From positions 2,256,001 to 2,320,000 of the forward strand of contig NZ_CP092333.1 in the NCBI RefSeq assembly GCF_018595675.2: DNA of 64,000 nt, given 5' to 3'. Numbering within the stretch: the first letter of the stretch is position 1; each line of letters begins with the position of its first letter. The translations under genes were made by a program, and so were the position numbers. Of this stretch, positions 25,408-34,253 are shown piece after piece. This DNA is from Flavihumibacter fluvii (lineage in GTDB: Bacteria; Bacteroidota; Bacteroidia; Chitinophagales; Chitinophagaceae). The notes beneath the pieces are model-generated. The model worked only from the letters and a program-made list of their open reading frames with translations, searched no databases and was not told where the DNA came from.

Positions 25408-26844
25408 TTACCTGATAAGCTGAACCGTTCCCTTTCTTTGTACCAGTTCATTTTTACCCTGCACTTGCATATCTGCCTTCCAGATATAAGTGCCGGGTTG
25501 CGCCTCAATTCCATTCAATGTTCCATCCCATCCCTTCTGGTAATCATTCGTGAAAAATACTTGTTGGCCCCACCGGTTAAAGACCCGAAGTTGATAATAT
25601 TTCAAAGCATAGGAACTTAATAATGTAAAGGTCTCATTCTTTCCATCCCCATTAGGCGAAAAGGCAGAAGGAAAAAAGAAGCCGCATACCCGGTCCTGCA
25701 CCTGAACAGCAGCAGATACAGATTCGCAGGCGTTACTCACCGTAACTGAATAATTTCCACCAGTAAGTACTTTAAAAGTTGAATCGGTTGAGCCATCCTG
25801 CCACCTGTAGCTATCAAAACTACCGGGAGATAAAAGCAGTGAATCACCTTTGCAGAGGAATGTTGATACGCCAAGGTCAGGAGCCGGCGTAGACAGTATG
25901 GTTATCCCAAGTGGTCTTGAAACCACCCGGCAATTGGATATGCCAATATTTCCCGTTTGGGCAACAGCAATCCGGTACAGGTATACGCCGGCCTTTAAGG
26001 TTGGCTGTCTGATAAAAGAAGGAGTTGTTTCCCCGGGGATATTTTGCCAGGTGATTCCATTGTCCGTGCTTAGCTGCCATTGATAAGCTGCAGATATATA
26101 ACAGGGATCAATAACCGTATTAAACCGGAACACTTCACGATTATCCGGGCATATCACCAGTGTATCAGCTGTATATCCCGCAATATCAACTGAAATGGCA
26201 GGACCGGCAGGCCGAAAAGTGATATCATCCAGCCCAACATCATTTCCAATTCCACCAGGTGCATTATTGCGCAGGCGTAATACAATGGTGGAAACATCTG
26301 CGGGTGTTGTAAAATTAAACCCATACTGTTTCCATGGATTTGAACGGTCAACCAGAAGATCACCTGTATTATAACTCATTAATATTTCACCGTCCTCCTT
26401 CTCTATTGTGAACGTAATGTTTGGACTAATTGCATCCCTGTTCAATACGTTGATCAGCCAGGCCGCAAATTCATAATAAGTACCCGGACAAAGGCCATCA
26501 ATTTTACGTACAAAAAAAACACTGGGATCATAAGAGGCATTCACCAGCATAAAATACCCATTGCCATCCCCTGTATGATCTTTAACTGTTTGCCAGGAAT
26601 TACCAAAACATCCCGAAGTAGAATTAACAATGGAATAATATCCATCATTAGGGCATTGGGAGGATACATACTGAATGACGCTGGTGGAGCCGGCAGGAAG
26701 TGGTGCTCCAAAATTGCTCCCTTTACCAAAAGTGATATTTACGATTGGGTCACCCAGGGAACCTGAACATGCCTGGGCATTAACTGTGGAACTATTAAAG
26801 GTGAAAAGCAGTAAGCTATATACCAGCGACCTGATTAAAATCAT
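25408..26844 (-). CDS. T9SS-exported protein with gliding-motility-type C-terminal domain
   Basis: A 478-aa secreted protein with a signal peptide (SLLLFTFNSSTVNA). It has a concanavalin/MAM-like region at residues ~30-210 (GDGNGYFMLVNASYDPSVFF, then FNFTTPADVSTIVLRLRNNA, then GNDVGLDDITFRP), Ig-like segments (AYQWQLSTDNGITWQNIPG) and a C-terminal sorting domain from about residue 385: FFPSAFSPNGDGKNETF, then VFNRWGQQVFF, then PGTYIWKADM. That domain directs export by the type IX system and cell-surface attachment or release. The role is likely adhesion or matrix, not identifiable. None of the T9SS machinery genes are in the window. The gene is convergent with the decayed phosphodiesterase. 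Confidence 0.85.
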   Translation of the reverse strand: MILIRSLVYSLLLFTFNSSTVNAQACSGSLGDPIVNITFGKGSNFGAPLPAGSTSVIQYVSSQCPNDGYYSIVNSTSGCFGNSWQTVKDHTGDGNGYFMLVNASYDPSVFFVRKIDGLCPGTYYEFAAWLINVLNRDAISPNITFTIEKEDGEILMSYNTGDLLVDRSNPWKQYGFNFTTPADVSTIVLRLRNNAPGGIGNDVGLDDITFRPAGPAISVDIAGYTADTLVICPDNREVFRFNTVIDPCYISAAYQWQLSTDNGITWQNIPGETTPSFIRQPTLKAGVYLYRIAVAQTGNIGISNCRVVSRPLGITILSTPAPDLGVSTFLCKGDSLLLSPGSFDSYRWQDGSTDSTFKVLTGGNYSVTVSNACESVSAAVQVQDRVCGFFFPSAFSPNGDGKNETFTLLSSYALKYYQLRVFNRWGQQVFFTNDYQKGWDGTLNGIEAQPGTYIWKADMQVQGKNELVQRKGTVQLIR

Positions 26845-27038
26845 TGCGGTTAAATATACTCATATCACAAATTATTACAAAACTAATAGGAATAATAAGG
26901 CGCTATTTTTCAGGCTGAATAATATCAACGGGTATGTAATTTTTTAGGATAACCTACCTTCCTTTAACAAAGGCATCACAATGTGAGGCAACCATTTTTT
27001 AAAAAGATTCGTCTTAATGAAACACAAACAGACGAGTT

Positions 27039-27809
27039 TTGACTGAAAAACTGATCAAATACCGAGTGGCATTGCTTTTTTTTGCCCTTGCCACAAGTAT
27101 ACTTTTGTCCTTCTCGGGCATTCGCAAAGGTAATCTGGGTGACAGAACCGACCATATCGGAGATAGCAGTGTAGCTGAAACGGGTAATTTACCAACCGGA
27201 ACAGCTATTGAGATATCCACTTACAAGAATATATACACGCAATTAAACCTTGAAAGTGCCGGACTTGAAATCGCCGCATTTGAACTGGCCCTTAAAGGGT
27301 GGGAGAAATTAAAAGCTTCCAAACTGCTGAACAATGAAACCTTGTTAACCATTGCAGACTTTAGTCAGCCCAGTACCCAAAAACGCCTGTATATCATTGA
27401 CATGACCAAAAGGAAATTACTCTACAATACCTATGTAGCCCATGGCAGGAATTCCGGTAAAGAACAAGCTGTAAATTTTTCCAATAGTCCATCTTCCAAT
27501 AAAAGTAGTCCGGGTTTTTACCGTACAGAAAACACATATTATGGCAATAATGGCTATTCCCTGCGACTTGAAGGCCTGGAAAAGGGCATTAATGATAATG
27601 CAGAAACCCGTGCCATTGTTATGCATGGAGCAGACTATGTAAACGAATCGATCATCCGGAATAAAGGGTACCTGGGCCGTTCGCAGGGATGCCCGGCCAT
27701 TCCCACTAAACTTACCCGGCCAATCATCAATACCATAAAAAACGGCAGTTGCCTTTTCATTTATGCTCCAGCAACTTATTATGCGGAGCGATCTGACCTT
27801 ATCCACTAG
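27039..27809 (+). CDS. Murein L,D-transpeptidase catalytic domain (YkuD-like) protein
   Basis: A 256-aa protein beginning with a membrane/signal segment (VALLFFALATSILLSF). The only plausible start is TTG at 27039: an in-frame TGA lies just upstream at 27018, and the next ATG is far inside. The C-terminal half has the catalytic pattern IVMHGADYVNESI followed by GYLGRSQGCPAIPT, with a His and a nucleophile Cys as in the L,D-transpeptidase/YkuD-like murein catalytic family. It would act on peptidoglycan stem peptides in the periplasm. The gene stands alone. Confidence 0.78.
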   Translation: MTEKLIKYRVALLFFALATSILLSFSGIRKGNLGDRTDHIGDSSVAETGNLPTGTAIEISTYKNIYTQLNLESAGLEIAAFELALKGWEKLKASKLLNNETLLTIADFSQPSTQKRLYIIDMTKRKLLYNTYVAHGRNSGKEQAVNFSNSPSSNKSSPGFYRTENTYYGNNGYSLRLEGLEKGINDNAETRAIVMHGADYVNESIIRNKGYLGRSQGCPAIPTKLTRPIINTIKNGSCLFIYAPATYYAERSDLIH

Positions 27810-27855
27810 GATGTAGTAATATGTGAAGGCCTGAACTACCTATGCAGCGCTTAAT

Positions 27856-27863
27856 TATCTTTG
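27856..27863 (+). promoter_or_regulatory. -7 promoter element for the sugar-dehydrogenase operon
   Basis: TATCTTTG is an exact TAnnTTTG -7 box, 18 bases before the ATG at 27882. No clear -33 TTTG is seen at the usual distance. It would serve the Gfo/Idh and sugar transferase genes. Confidence 0.55.
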
Positions 27864-27881
27864 ACCTATTAATATAAGCGT

Positions 27882-28856
27882 ATGTTGAAAATAGGCGTTT
27901 TTGGTACTGGTCACCTCGGGAAGTTCCACCTCAATAACTGGAAAGAGATCAAGGGTGTGGAGTTGGTGGGTTTCTATGACCCCAATGATGATATCGCCAG
28001 GGAAGTAACGGAGAAATACCAGTTGAAGCGCTATACTGATCCTGAAGATTTGTTAGCAGAAATTGATGCGGCAGATATTGTTGCTCCCACTAATTACCAT
28101 TTTGAACTATGCCAGCTGGCCATCCGGAACGGCAAACATGTTTTTGTGGAGAAGCCATTGGCCAATACTATGGAAGAGGCCCGTGAATTGGTGAAATTGG
28201 TCAAAGAATCCAATGTAAAAATGCAGGTTGGGCATGTGGAAAGATTTAATCCGGCTTTCCTGGCCACAAAAAACCTAAAACTCAACCCCATGTTCATTGA
28301 AGTGCATCGCCTGGCGCAGTTCAATCCAAGGGGGACAGAGGTAAGTGTGATCCTGGACCTGATGATTCACGATATCGATATCATCCTGCATATGGTGAAT
28401 AGCGAAGTGAAGAATATTTCTTCAAGTGGGGTTTCTGTATTAACTGATACACCGGATATCGCCAACGTGCGAATCGAATTCAATAACGGATGCGTGGCAA
28501 ATTTAACATCCAGCCGAATTTCCATGAAGAAGATGCGGAAGATGCGGCTTTTCCAGAAAGACGCTTATGTGGGGATCGATTTCCTGAACAAAAAAACAGA
28601 AGTCATCCGCCTAAAAGCAGATAATGAGGAAAATGTTTTCGAATTTGATATTGATACACAAAAGGGTAAAAAAACTATTGCAGTGGCCAATCCAATGGTT
28701 CCGGAAGTCAATGCGATCAAACTTGAACTGGAAGAATTCAGGGATGCCATCTTGAATAATACCGTTCCGGTGGTTTCAGAAGTAGATGGATTCAGGGCAA
28801 TGGAAGTAGCTCACCAGATCCTTAATAAGATCCGCCACAATACCATCAACTCTTAA
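27882..28856 (+). CDS. Gfo/Idh/MocA family oxidoreductase
   Basis: A 324-aa NAD(P)-dependent sugar or cyclitol dehydrogenase. The N-terminal Rossmann fold reads [15 protein letters not shown], and the family motif is [15 protein letters not shown], with the EKP signature Lys. The C-terminal sheet domain includes [17 protein letters not shown] with the expected Asp-His pair. It likely oxidises a (nucleotide-)sugar used for a surface polysaccharide. It is followed four bases after its stop by the polyprenyl glycosylphosphotransferase gene (28861), so the operon is dedicated to glycan synthesis. Confidence 0.86.
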   Translation: MLKIGVFGTGHLGKFHLNNWKEIKGVELVGFYDPNDDIAREVTEKYQLKRYTDPEDLLAEIDAADIVAPTNYHFELCQLAIRNGKHVFVEKPLANTMEEARELVKLVKESNVKMQVGHVERFNPAFLATKNLKLNPMFIEVHRLAQFNPRGTEVSVILDLMIHDIDIILHMVNSEVKNISSSGVSVLTDTPDIANVRIEFNNGCVANLTSSRISMKKMRKMRLFQKDAYVGIDFLNKKTEVIRLKADNEENVFEFDIDTQKGKKTIAVANPMVPEVNAIKLELEEFRDAILNNTVPVVSEVDGFRAMEVAHQILNKIRHNTINS

Positions 28857-28860
28857 GCTA

Positions 28861-30270
28861 ATGAAGACTGCCAGATCAATACATCCAGCCTGGTACGCCC
28901 TGAGCGATTACCTGGCAGCTGCATTAGTCTGGTTCATGTTCTTCCTGGTACGCAATAAACTGCTGGGATTTCCCGGATTAAGGGACGATCACTTTTTCAT
29001 CAATAACGGGATACTTGAGGGGCTGGCTATACTACCCGTTATATGGGTATTGTTTTATTTCCTGCTTGGCAGTTACGGCTCTTTATATAAGAAATCAAGG
29101 TTACGCGAATTCACGATCACTTTTGTTGCGAGCCTGATCGGCTGTACCACTATTTTTTTCCTGATCTTATTAAATGATGACGAGAAAACCCTTTCCTACT
29201 ATTACACGATTTTTCTAACCCTGCTGGCCCTCCAGACAAGTTTCACTTTTGCAGGAAGGTGGATCCTGTTGCACATAGCTAAAAAACAATTGTTACATGG
29301 TACCATCCGCTTCAATTCAATTTTGGTGGGCGATACCCTGGTAGCCAAGAATATTTACCTGGCCACCGGCGAACAACTACGCACCACGGGGTACTATTAT
29401 AGCGGTTATGTGGCTGCGCATCCCAATGGGTTAAGCAAGAGCCTACCCTATTTCGGAACACCTGATGAGCTCGAAAGCATCATTGATTTACAAGATATTC
29501 AACTGGTGGTGTTGGCATTACAAACCACCCAGCAACAGGAAACTGACCAATATATCAGGAGACTAAGTCAAAAAGATGTTGAGATTAAACTGATCCCGTC
29601 CGCGATCAGTATTCTATCAGGATCCATCCGGACTGACAATGTGTACAGTCCATTACTCACCGATATCCATACCGGGCTTATTCCGGTCTGGCAACAGAAT
29701 ATCAAACGGCTTATAGATATCTTCTTTGCATTAGCCGGCATGGTCATACTAAGTCCTTTATTATTATATGTAGCCATCCGGGTGCGTGCGTCATCACACG
29801 GACCAATTTTATACCGGCAGGAAAGGATCGGGTATAAAGGCAAACCATTTACCATCCTGAAATTCCGTTCAATGGTTGATAACGCTGAACAAAACGGTCC
29901 TGCACTATCTTCGGTTACCGACCCCAGGATTACATCATGGGGCAGGACCATGCGAAAGTGGCGGCTCGATGAACTGCCGCAGCTGTGGAATATCCTGAAA
30001 GATGATATGAGCCTGGTTGGCCCCCGGCCTGAACGGAAATTTTACATTGACCAGATCACCAGGCAGGAACCCTATTTCAGGTACCTGCTGAAAGTTAAAC
30101 CCGGATTAACTTCCTGGGGCATGATCCAGTTCGGTTATGCAGAAAACCTGGAGGAGATGTTGCAAAGGATGAAGTATGACCTTTTATATATTGAAAACAT
30201 TTCCCTGGCCCTTGATTTTAAGATCATGTTTCATACCATCAGGATCATCTTATCGGGAAAAGGAAAATAA
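28861..30270 (+). CDS. Polyprenyl glycosylphosphotransferase (exopolysaccharide initiating sugar transferase)
   Basis: A 469-aa membrane protein with four or five N-terminal helices and a CoA-binding-like central domain ([13 protein letters not shown]). The C-terminal bacterial sugar transferase domain starts with [18 protein letters not shown], then [20 protein letters not shown], then [20 protein letters not shown] and GPRPE. This is the architecture of WbaP/ExoY/WcaJ enzymes that transfer a sugar-1-phosphate to undecaprenyl phosphate as the first step of exopolysaccharide or O-antigen assembly. Operon with the Gfo/Idh gene; a FemAB-like acyltransferase follows 61 bases downstream. No polymerase or flippase genes are nearby. 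Confidence 0.88.
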   Translation: MKTARSIHPAWYALSDYLAAALVWFMFFLVRNKLLGFPGLRDDHFFINNGILEGLAILPVIWVLFYFLLGSYGSLYKKSRLREFTITFVASLIGCTTIFFLILLNDDEKTLSYYYTIFLTLLALQTSFTFAGRWILLHIAKKQLLHGTIRFNSILVGDTLVAKNIYLATGEQLRTTGYYYSGYVAAHPNGLSKSLPYFGTPDELESIIDLQDIQLVVLALQTTQQQETDQYIRRLSQKDVEIKLIPSAISILSGSIRTDNVYSPLLTDIHTGLIPVWQQNIKRLIDIFFALAGMVILSPLLLYVAIRVRASSHGPILYRQERIGYKGKPFTILKFRSMVDNAEQNGPALSSVTDPRITSWGRTMRKWRLDELPQLWNILKDDMSLVGPRPERKFYIDQITRQEPYFRYLLKVKPGLTSWGMIQFGYAENLEEMLQRMKYDLLYIENISLALDFKIMFHTIRIILSGKGK

Positions 30271-30331
30271 ATAAAGGGAATGCTTTGGGCTGCCTGCTTT
30301 CAGGTCTGCCCGCTTTTCAGGAACTATAAGT

Positions 30332-31252
30332 ATGTTAACCACGCAGCAAATACATTTTGTGCCCAGGCAGGAACTGGATACGGTCGCCTGGGATCATTGC
30401 ATCAACACAGCACCTAACGGTTTAATATATGCGACACATGAATACCTGGATATAGTCTGTAGGAACTGGGACGCCCTTGTATGGGGTGACTATAGCGCTG
30501 TAATGCCCCTGGTCTGGCGCCGGAAATGGGGAATATATTATCTGTACTATCCGCCATTTTGCGCTGAGTTGGGCGTTTTCGGGAATAATTTATCAGCAAC
30601 ACTTGTGCTGCAATTTTTAAAGGCAATTCCGGGAAAATTCAGGTACTGGGATTTCCCTATGAACCATGGTAACAATTTCCAACTGGACGGATTTGATCTG
30701 AAACTACGCACCAATTACATCCTTCCTTTAGAAAGCGGTTATGACCAGATCAGTGCAAATTACCGGCAGAACCTGCAGCGTAATATCCGTAAAGCGGCCA
30801 GACTGGATTACCAGGTGGATAAGGGATTTCCAGTAGCAGAAGTCATCGGCCTTGCCAGGTTATATACACCAGAAGTACTGGTAGCATCAGCGTCTTATGC
30901 CGGATTTGAACAAATTTTCAAACTACTTGCCAGCCGTGACAAGGCGATCACCTATGGTATCAGAAATCCTAAAGGCACTTTATTGGCATCCTGCGCTTTT
31001 CTGTTTGGCAACAAACGGGCCTATTATATTCTTGTAGGCAACCACCCGGATGGCAAAACAGCCGGGGCATCGCATGCCCTGATCGATGCATTTATTAAAG
31101 ACCATGCAGGTCGTGAACTGGTGCTCGATTTTGAAGGATCGGATATCCGGAACCTGGCATTTTTTTACAGTGGTTATGGGGCTAAAACTGAACATTACCC
31201 CGTGATACAACTCAATCGGCTACCCGGCCCGGTTAGGTGGCTCAAGAAATGA
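30332..31252 (+). CDS. FemAB/GNAT-like acyltransferase family protein
   Basis: A 306-aa protein with a two-lobed GNAT-type fold. Segments such as NYRQNLQRNIRKAARLDYQV and, near the C-terminus, YYILVGNHPDGKTAGASHAL and LVLDFEGSDIRNLAFFYSGY match the acetyltransferase pattern of FemAB-related and BioF2-like proteins. No signal peptide. In the context of the sugar transferase it might acylate or aminoacylate a glycan precursor or a cell-wall peptide; this is inference. The stop abuts that of the convergent ispD. Confidence 0.7.
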   Translation: MLTTQQIHFVPRQELDTVAWDHCINTAPNGLIYATHEYLDIVCRNWDALVWGDYSAVMPLVWRRKWGIYYLYYPPFCAELGVFGNNLSATLVLQFLKAIPGKFRYWDFPMNHGNNFQLDGFDLKLRTNYILPLESGYDQISANYRQNLQRNIRKAARLDYQVDKGFPVAEVIGLARLYTPEVLVASASYAGFEQIFKLLASRDKAITYGIRNPKGTLLASCAFLFGNKRAYYILVGNHPDGKTAGASHALIDAFIKDHAGRELVLDFEGSDIRNLAFFYSGYGAKTEHYPVIQLNRLPGPVRWLKK

Positions 31253-31933
31253 TCAGAGCCCCATTTCCCTTTCTTCCAATACTTTTTCTGCGATCAGCAG
31301 GTCTAGTGGACGGGTGATCTTGATGTTCGTACTCTCACCTTCTATCAGGTTGATTTTTACGCCCAGTTTCTCAACGACACTGGCCTCATCTGTAAATGAT
31401 TCATGAAAGTCCTGCTCAAAAGCAGATTTTACTAATTCAGAAAAGAAAGCCTGAGGCGTTTGAATCAACCGCACTTTATCCCGGTCTACCTGAATATTTC
31501 CATTAACTGTTTCAATACGGATGGTATCCGTTGCCGTAATAGCAGGTATGGCATTGCCTTTATCAACCGCAGCATGATAACACCGTCGAATAAGTTCAGG
31601 AGTTAGCAGGCAACGAACACCATCATGTACAAAGATGATGGAATGCTTATGTATATGTTTTAGTCCATTCCGGACAGAATGGAACCTGGTTTCCCCACCG
31701 GTGGTCATCCATATCCTGTCTGGGTCATAGGTAGTTCGCAAGATTTCCTTGCCGGTATCGAGGTGTTGTTCCGGCAATACAAGGATGATCTGCAAATCGG
31801 GAAATGCATCCAGGAAAGTGGTTAGCGTATACCACAAGACCGGTTTACCCCTTAATAGCAGGAATTGCTTCGGAACAGAGGTCTTCATCCTTAATCCCGA
31901 TCCACCTGCAACAATCACAGCATATTTTTCCAT
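31253..31933 (-). CDS. ispD: 2-C-methyl-D-erythritol 4-phosphate cytidylyltransferase
   Basis: The ATG at 31933 gives 226 aa, the normal IspD length; a longer open frame upstream is not conserved-looking and crosses the divergent gene. The nucleotidyltransferase signature AVIVAGGSGLRMKTSVPKQF lies at the N-terminus, and IIFVHDGVRCLL and the C-terminal KITRPLDLLIAE motif are present. It makes CDP-methylerythritol in the non-mevalonate isoprenoid pathway. Housekeeping enzyme, single gene, convergent with the FemAB-like gene and divergent from the DUF4230 pair. Confidence 0.93.
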   Translation of the reverse strand: MEKYAVIVAGGSGLRMKTSVPKQFLLLRGKPVLWYTLTTFLDAFPDLQIILVLPEQHLDTGKEILRTTYDPDRIWMTTGGETRFHSVRNGLKHIHKHSIIFVHDGVRCLLTPELIRRCYHAAVDKGNAIPAITATDTIRIETVNGNIQVDRDKVRLIQTPQAFFSELVKSAFEQDFHESFTDEASVVEKLGVKINLIEGESTNIKITRPLDLLIAEKVLEEREMGL

Positions 31934-31966
31934 GCGCTCAAAATACGAATTCAGTAATTTGCAAAT

Positions 31967-32542
31967 ATGGGTAAAATAAAGCACTATGGGTATACGCTTT
32001 TGCTGATCCTGGGTATTTCCTGCCAAAACCGCCAGGAAAGGATACAGCAGGTCCTGACGATCCGTGAAATGGGTGAACTGGCCACCACTGAATACAGTAT
32101 CACCAAAATCGTAAAGGCCAGCGACGACCAAACCTGGTATAAGATTGGTGACCGGAAGATTCTCATCTCGGTGGAGGCCACGCTGAAAGCGGGGATCGAC
32201 CTGCAAGCCGTAAAAGCTGAAGACATCTCAATTGATGGCAAGAAAATCACGCTGGTTTTACCACCACCAAAGTTGATTTCATTGACAATTCCACCAGATA
32301 AAATAAAAGTTGCCTATGAAGAGGTTGGCATGCTTCGTACCGGATTTGATAATGCAGAACGAGATGCCCTACTTGCGCAGGCTGAAAAGCAAATCTACAA
32401 TGCCGCGGCCAGCACCGGCATTTTTACCACTACGGAAATCAATACCCGCCAGTATTTGACTGCTTTCCTTGAAAAACTGGGATATGAGCAAATTATGATC
32501 AGCTTTGGACAATCAACACCACGCTCTGGAAACTATGATTAA
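31967..32542 (+). CDS. DUF4230 domain protein (first of a tandem pair)
   Basis: A 191-aa protein with an N-terminal hydrophobic stretch that resembles a lipoprotein signal (LLLILGISCQNR). The DUF4230 pattern follows: VLTIREMGELATTEYSITKI, then the central beta segment (LISVEATLKAGIDL) and a C-terminal helix-rich end with NAERDALLAQAEKQIYNAA. Function unknown. The downstream DUF4230 gene starts at 32535, overlapping its 3' end by eight bases, so the pair is translationally coupled. Confidence 0.8.
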   Translation: MGKIKHYGYTLLLILGISCQNRQERIQQVLTIREMGELATTEYSITKIVKASDDQTWYKIGDRKILISVEATLKAGIDLQAVKAEDISIDGKKITLVLPPPKLISLTIPPDKIKVAYEEVGMLRTGFDNAERDALLAQAEKQIYNAAASTGIFTTTEINTRQYLTAFLEKLGYEQIMISFGQSTPRSGNYD

Positions 32543-33167
32543 AAAGTATATCAATATCATCGCGACGGTGCTGATTGCATTGGGTATTTACTACTTTGCT
32601 GTACGGGCAAACTGGCTGCCATCACCGGGCAAATTATTCAGGGCAGCCCCGGTGGTAATTGACAATACGCCCATACTGATTAAAGAGATCAGGCAATTGA
32701 GCCAGCTGGTGACCCTGACTGCGTTTGACGAAGTTGTGGTCAGTTCTGTTAAACCATCGCCTGTTGGATCAGTGCGGCAACTGATACAATTTGTTTCACC
32801 AATTCCGGCAATCAGTGCAGACCGGCTGGTATTGGTGGTTAAGGGTAGTGTACAGGTTGGAACAGACCTGGGTAGTATAACTGACCAGCAGGTATTTGTG
32901 AAAGATGATTCAGTTTCCCTGCAGGTTCCAGCCGCCAGGATTCTGTTGGTAACGACCAACCCATCGGGAACAGAAACATTTATTGAGGAGGGTGACTGGA
33001 AGCCGGAAGAGGTGAACCAACTAAAATTAAAGGCAGCGGAGCTTTTAAAAAGCCGCGCTTTGGAAAAGGGGCTCTTGAAAAAAGCAGACGCACAGGCATT
33101 ACTGGTGCTGCGCAATTTTTTGAAGGCCCTTGGTTACCGCAAAATTCGAGTGGTCACTAGTCAGTGA
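32535..33167 (+). CDS. DUF4230 domain protein (second of a tandem pair)
   Basis: A 210-aa protein starting at ATG 32535, just inside the end of the previous gene; a 10-residue longer start inside that gene is unlikely. It has one N-terminal membrane helix (about residues 5-22), then LSQLVTLTAFDEVVVSSV, the DUF4230 beta-core (LVLVVKGSVQVGTDL) and helices. It is more divergent than the first copy but follows the same plan, so it likely arose by duplication. The two may form a heteromeric envelope complex. The gene ends convergent with rfaE1, overlapping it by 11 bases. Confidence 0.75.
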   Translation: MIKKYINIIATVLIALGIYYFAVRANWLPSPGKLFRAAPVVIDNTPILIKEIRQLSQLVTLTAFDEVVVSSVKPSPVGSVRQLIQFVSPIPAISADRLVLVVKGSVQVGTDLGSITDQQVFVKDDSVSLQVPAARILLVTTNPSGTETFIEEGDWKPEEVNQLKLKAAELLKSRALEKGLLKKADAQALLVLRNFLKALGYRKIRVVTSQ

Positions 33168-34146
33168 TCAGTTGTTTGCATTCAGCGAGAAGCAGCTCTT
33201 TATTAATGGCCGCTGTGCCGACTTCTTCACAGACCAATCCCCCGGCAATATTTGCCACTTTAGAAAACAGTGCCACATCTTTTGTAGCAGCGTAAACCAG
33301 TGAAGCTACTGCAATGACGGTATCCCCTGCACCAGAAACATCGGCGATATTACGGATATGGGAAGGTATGATAGCGGCATAGCCATCCTTCTCAAAGAAA
33401 ACGCCTTTTTCAGAAAGGGTGATAAATGAAATTTCATGCGACAATTGCTGCCTTAATAACTGGTGCACATTCTTTAATGAATCGAGTGAAACCTTCTCCA
33501 GGCTTATATTCAATCCCTCCTTCACTTCCTTCAGGTTAGGTTTAAAAATGTCAACCCCCTTATAGGCAAAGAAGTTTTTCCTTTTGGGATCAACCGAGGT
33601 CAAAACACCATTAGCCTTGCACAACGTGATCACTTTCCGTATAAGCGTCTCTGTTAGTACGCCTTTATTGTAATCTTCAAAAATCAGCACGGCGGGTTTT
33701 TCCTTTACGATATAATCACTAATCCTGTCGAACAAAGCGGTTTCCGCAACTTCACTCAGATCATCTGTTGTTTCACTGTCGAGTCGCATCATTTGCTGGT
33801 TACGGCTGATCACCCTTACTTTATTGGTAGTTTTCCTTTCAGCACTAAAGATGATATAAGAAGTGTCGATACCACTATCTGTAAGTAACTGATCGAGTTG
33901 CCGCCCATCCGGGTCTTCGCCCATCACCGAGAAAATATTCACTTTAGCACCCAGGGCCACCAGGTTAAGCGCAACATTACCAGCGCCACCAATGCGCAGC
34001 TCCCTTTTATCAAGGGCTACAACGGGAACCGGCGCTTCAGGTGAAATGCGCTCCACATGCCCCCACCAGTAGGTATCGAGCATTACGTCACCAATTACGC
34101 CAACTTTTATATCATTAAAAGAATTGAATAACTGATCAAAATCCAT
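33157..34146 (-). CDS. rfaE1: D-glycero-beta-D-manno-heptose-7-phosphate kinase
   Basis: A 329-aa PfkB/ribokinase-family protein matching only the kinase half of the bifunctional HldE. The N-terminal GGAGNVALNLVALGA and KVNIFSVMGEDPDG, and the C-terminal GAGDTVIAVASL with the catalytic Asp, are clear. It phosphorylates heptose-7-phosphate at C1 in ADP-heptose synthesis for the LPS core. The cytidylyl/adenylyltransferase half (RfaE2) is absent here and must be encoded elsewhere. A -33 TTTA / N19 / -7 TAACTTTG promoter lies upstream. Confidence 0.88.
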   Translation of the reverse strand: MDFDQLFNSFNDIKVGVIGDVMLDTYWWGHVERISPEAPVPVVALDKRELRIGGAGNVALNLVALGAKVNIFSVMGEDPDGRQLDQLLTDSGIDTSYIIFSAERKTTNKVRVISRNQQMMRLDSETTDDLSEVAETALFDRISDYIVKEKPAVLIFEDYNKGVLTETLIRKVITLCKANGVLTSVDPKRKNFFAYKGVDIFKPNLKEVKEGLNISLEKVSLDSLKNVHQLLRQQLSHEISFITLSEKGVFFEKDGYAAIIPSHIRNIADVSGAGDTVIAVASLVYAATKDVALFSKVANIAGGLVCEEVGTAAINKELLLAECKQLITD

Positions 34147-34179
34147 GTTGCAAAATTAGGAATGATTCACACAAAGCTG

Positions 34180-34210
34180 CAAAGTTAATATGCTGCAAAG
34201 AATTGGTAAA
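34180..34210 (-). promoter_or_regulatory. rfaE1 promoter
   Basis: Minus strand: TTTA (34210-34207), 19 bases, then TAACTTTG (34187-34180). The -7 box is exact and the -33 box deviates by one base. It lies 34 bases before the rfaE1 ATG. Confidence 0.6.
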
Positions 34211-34253
34211 AATGCTTTGCCGCATTACTCCATCGTTTCTTTCGTGAAAATAT

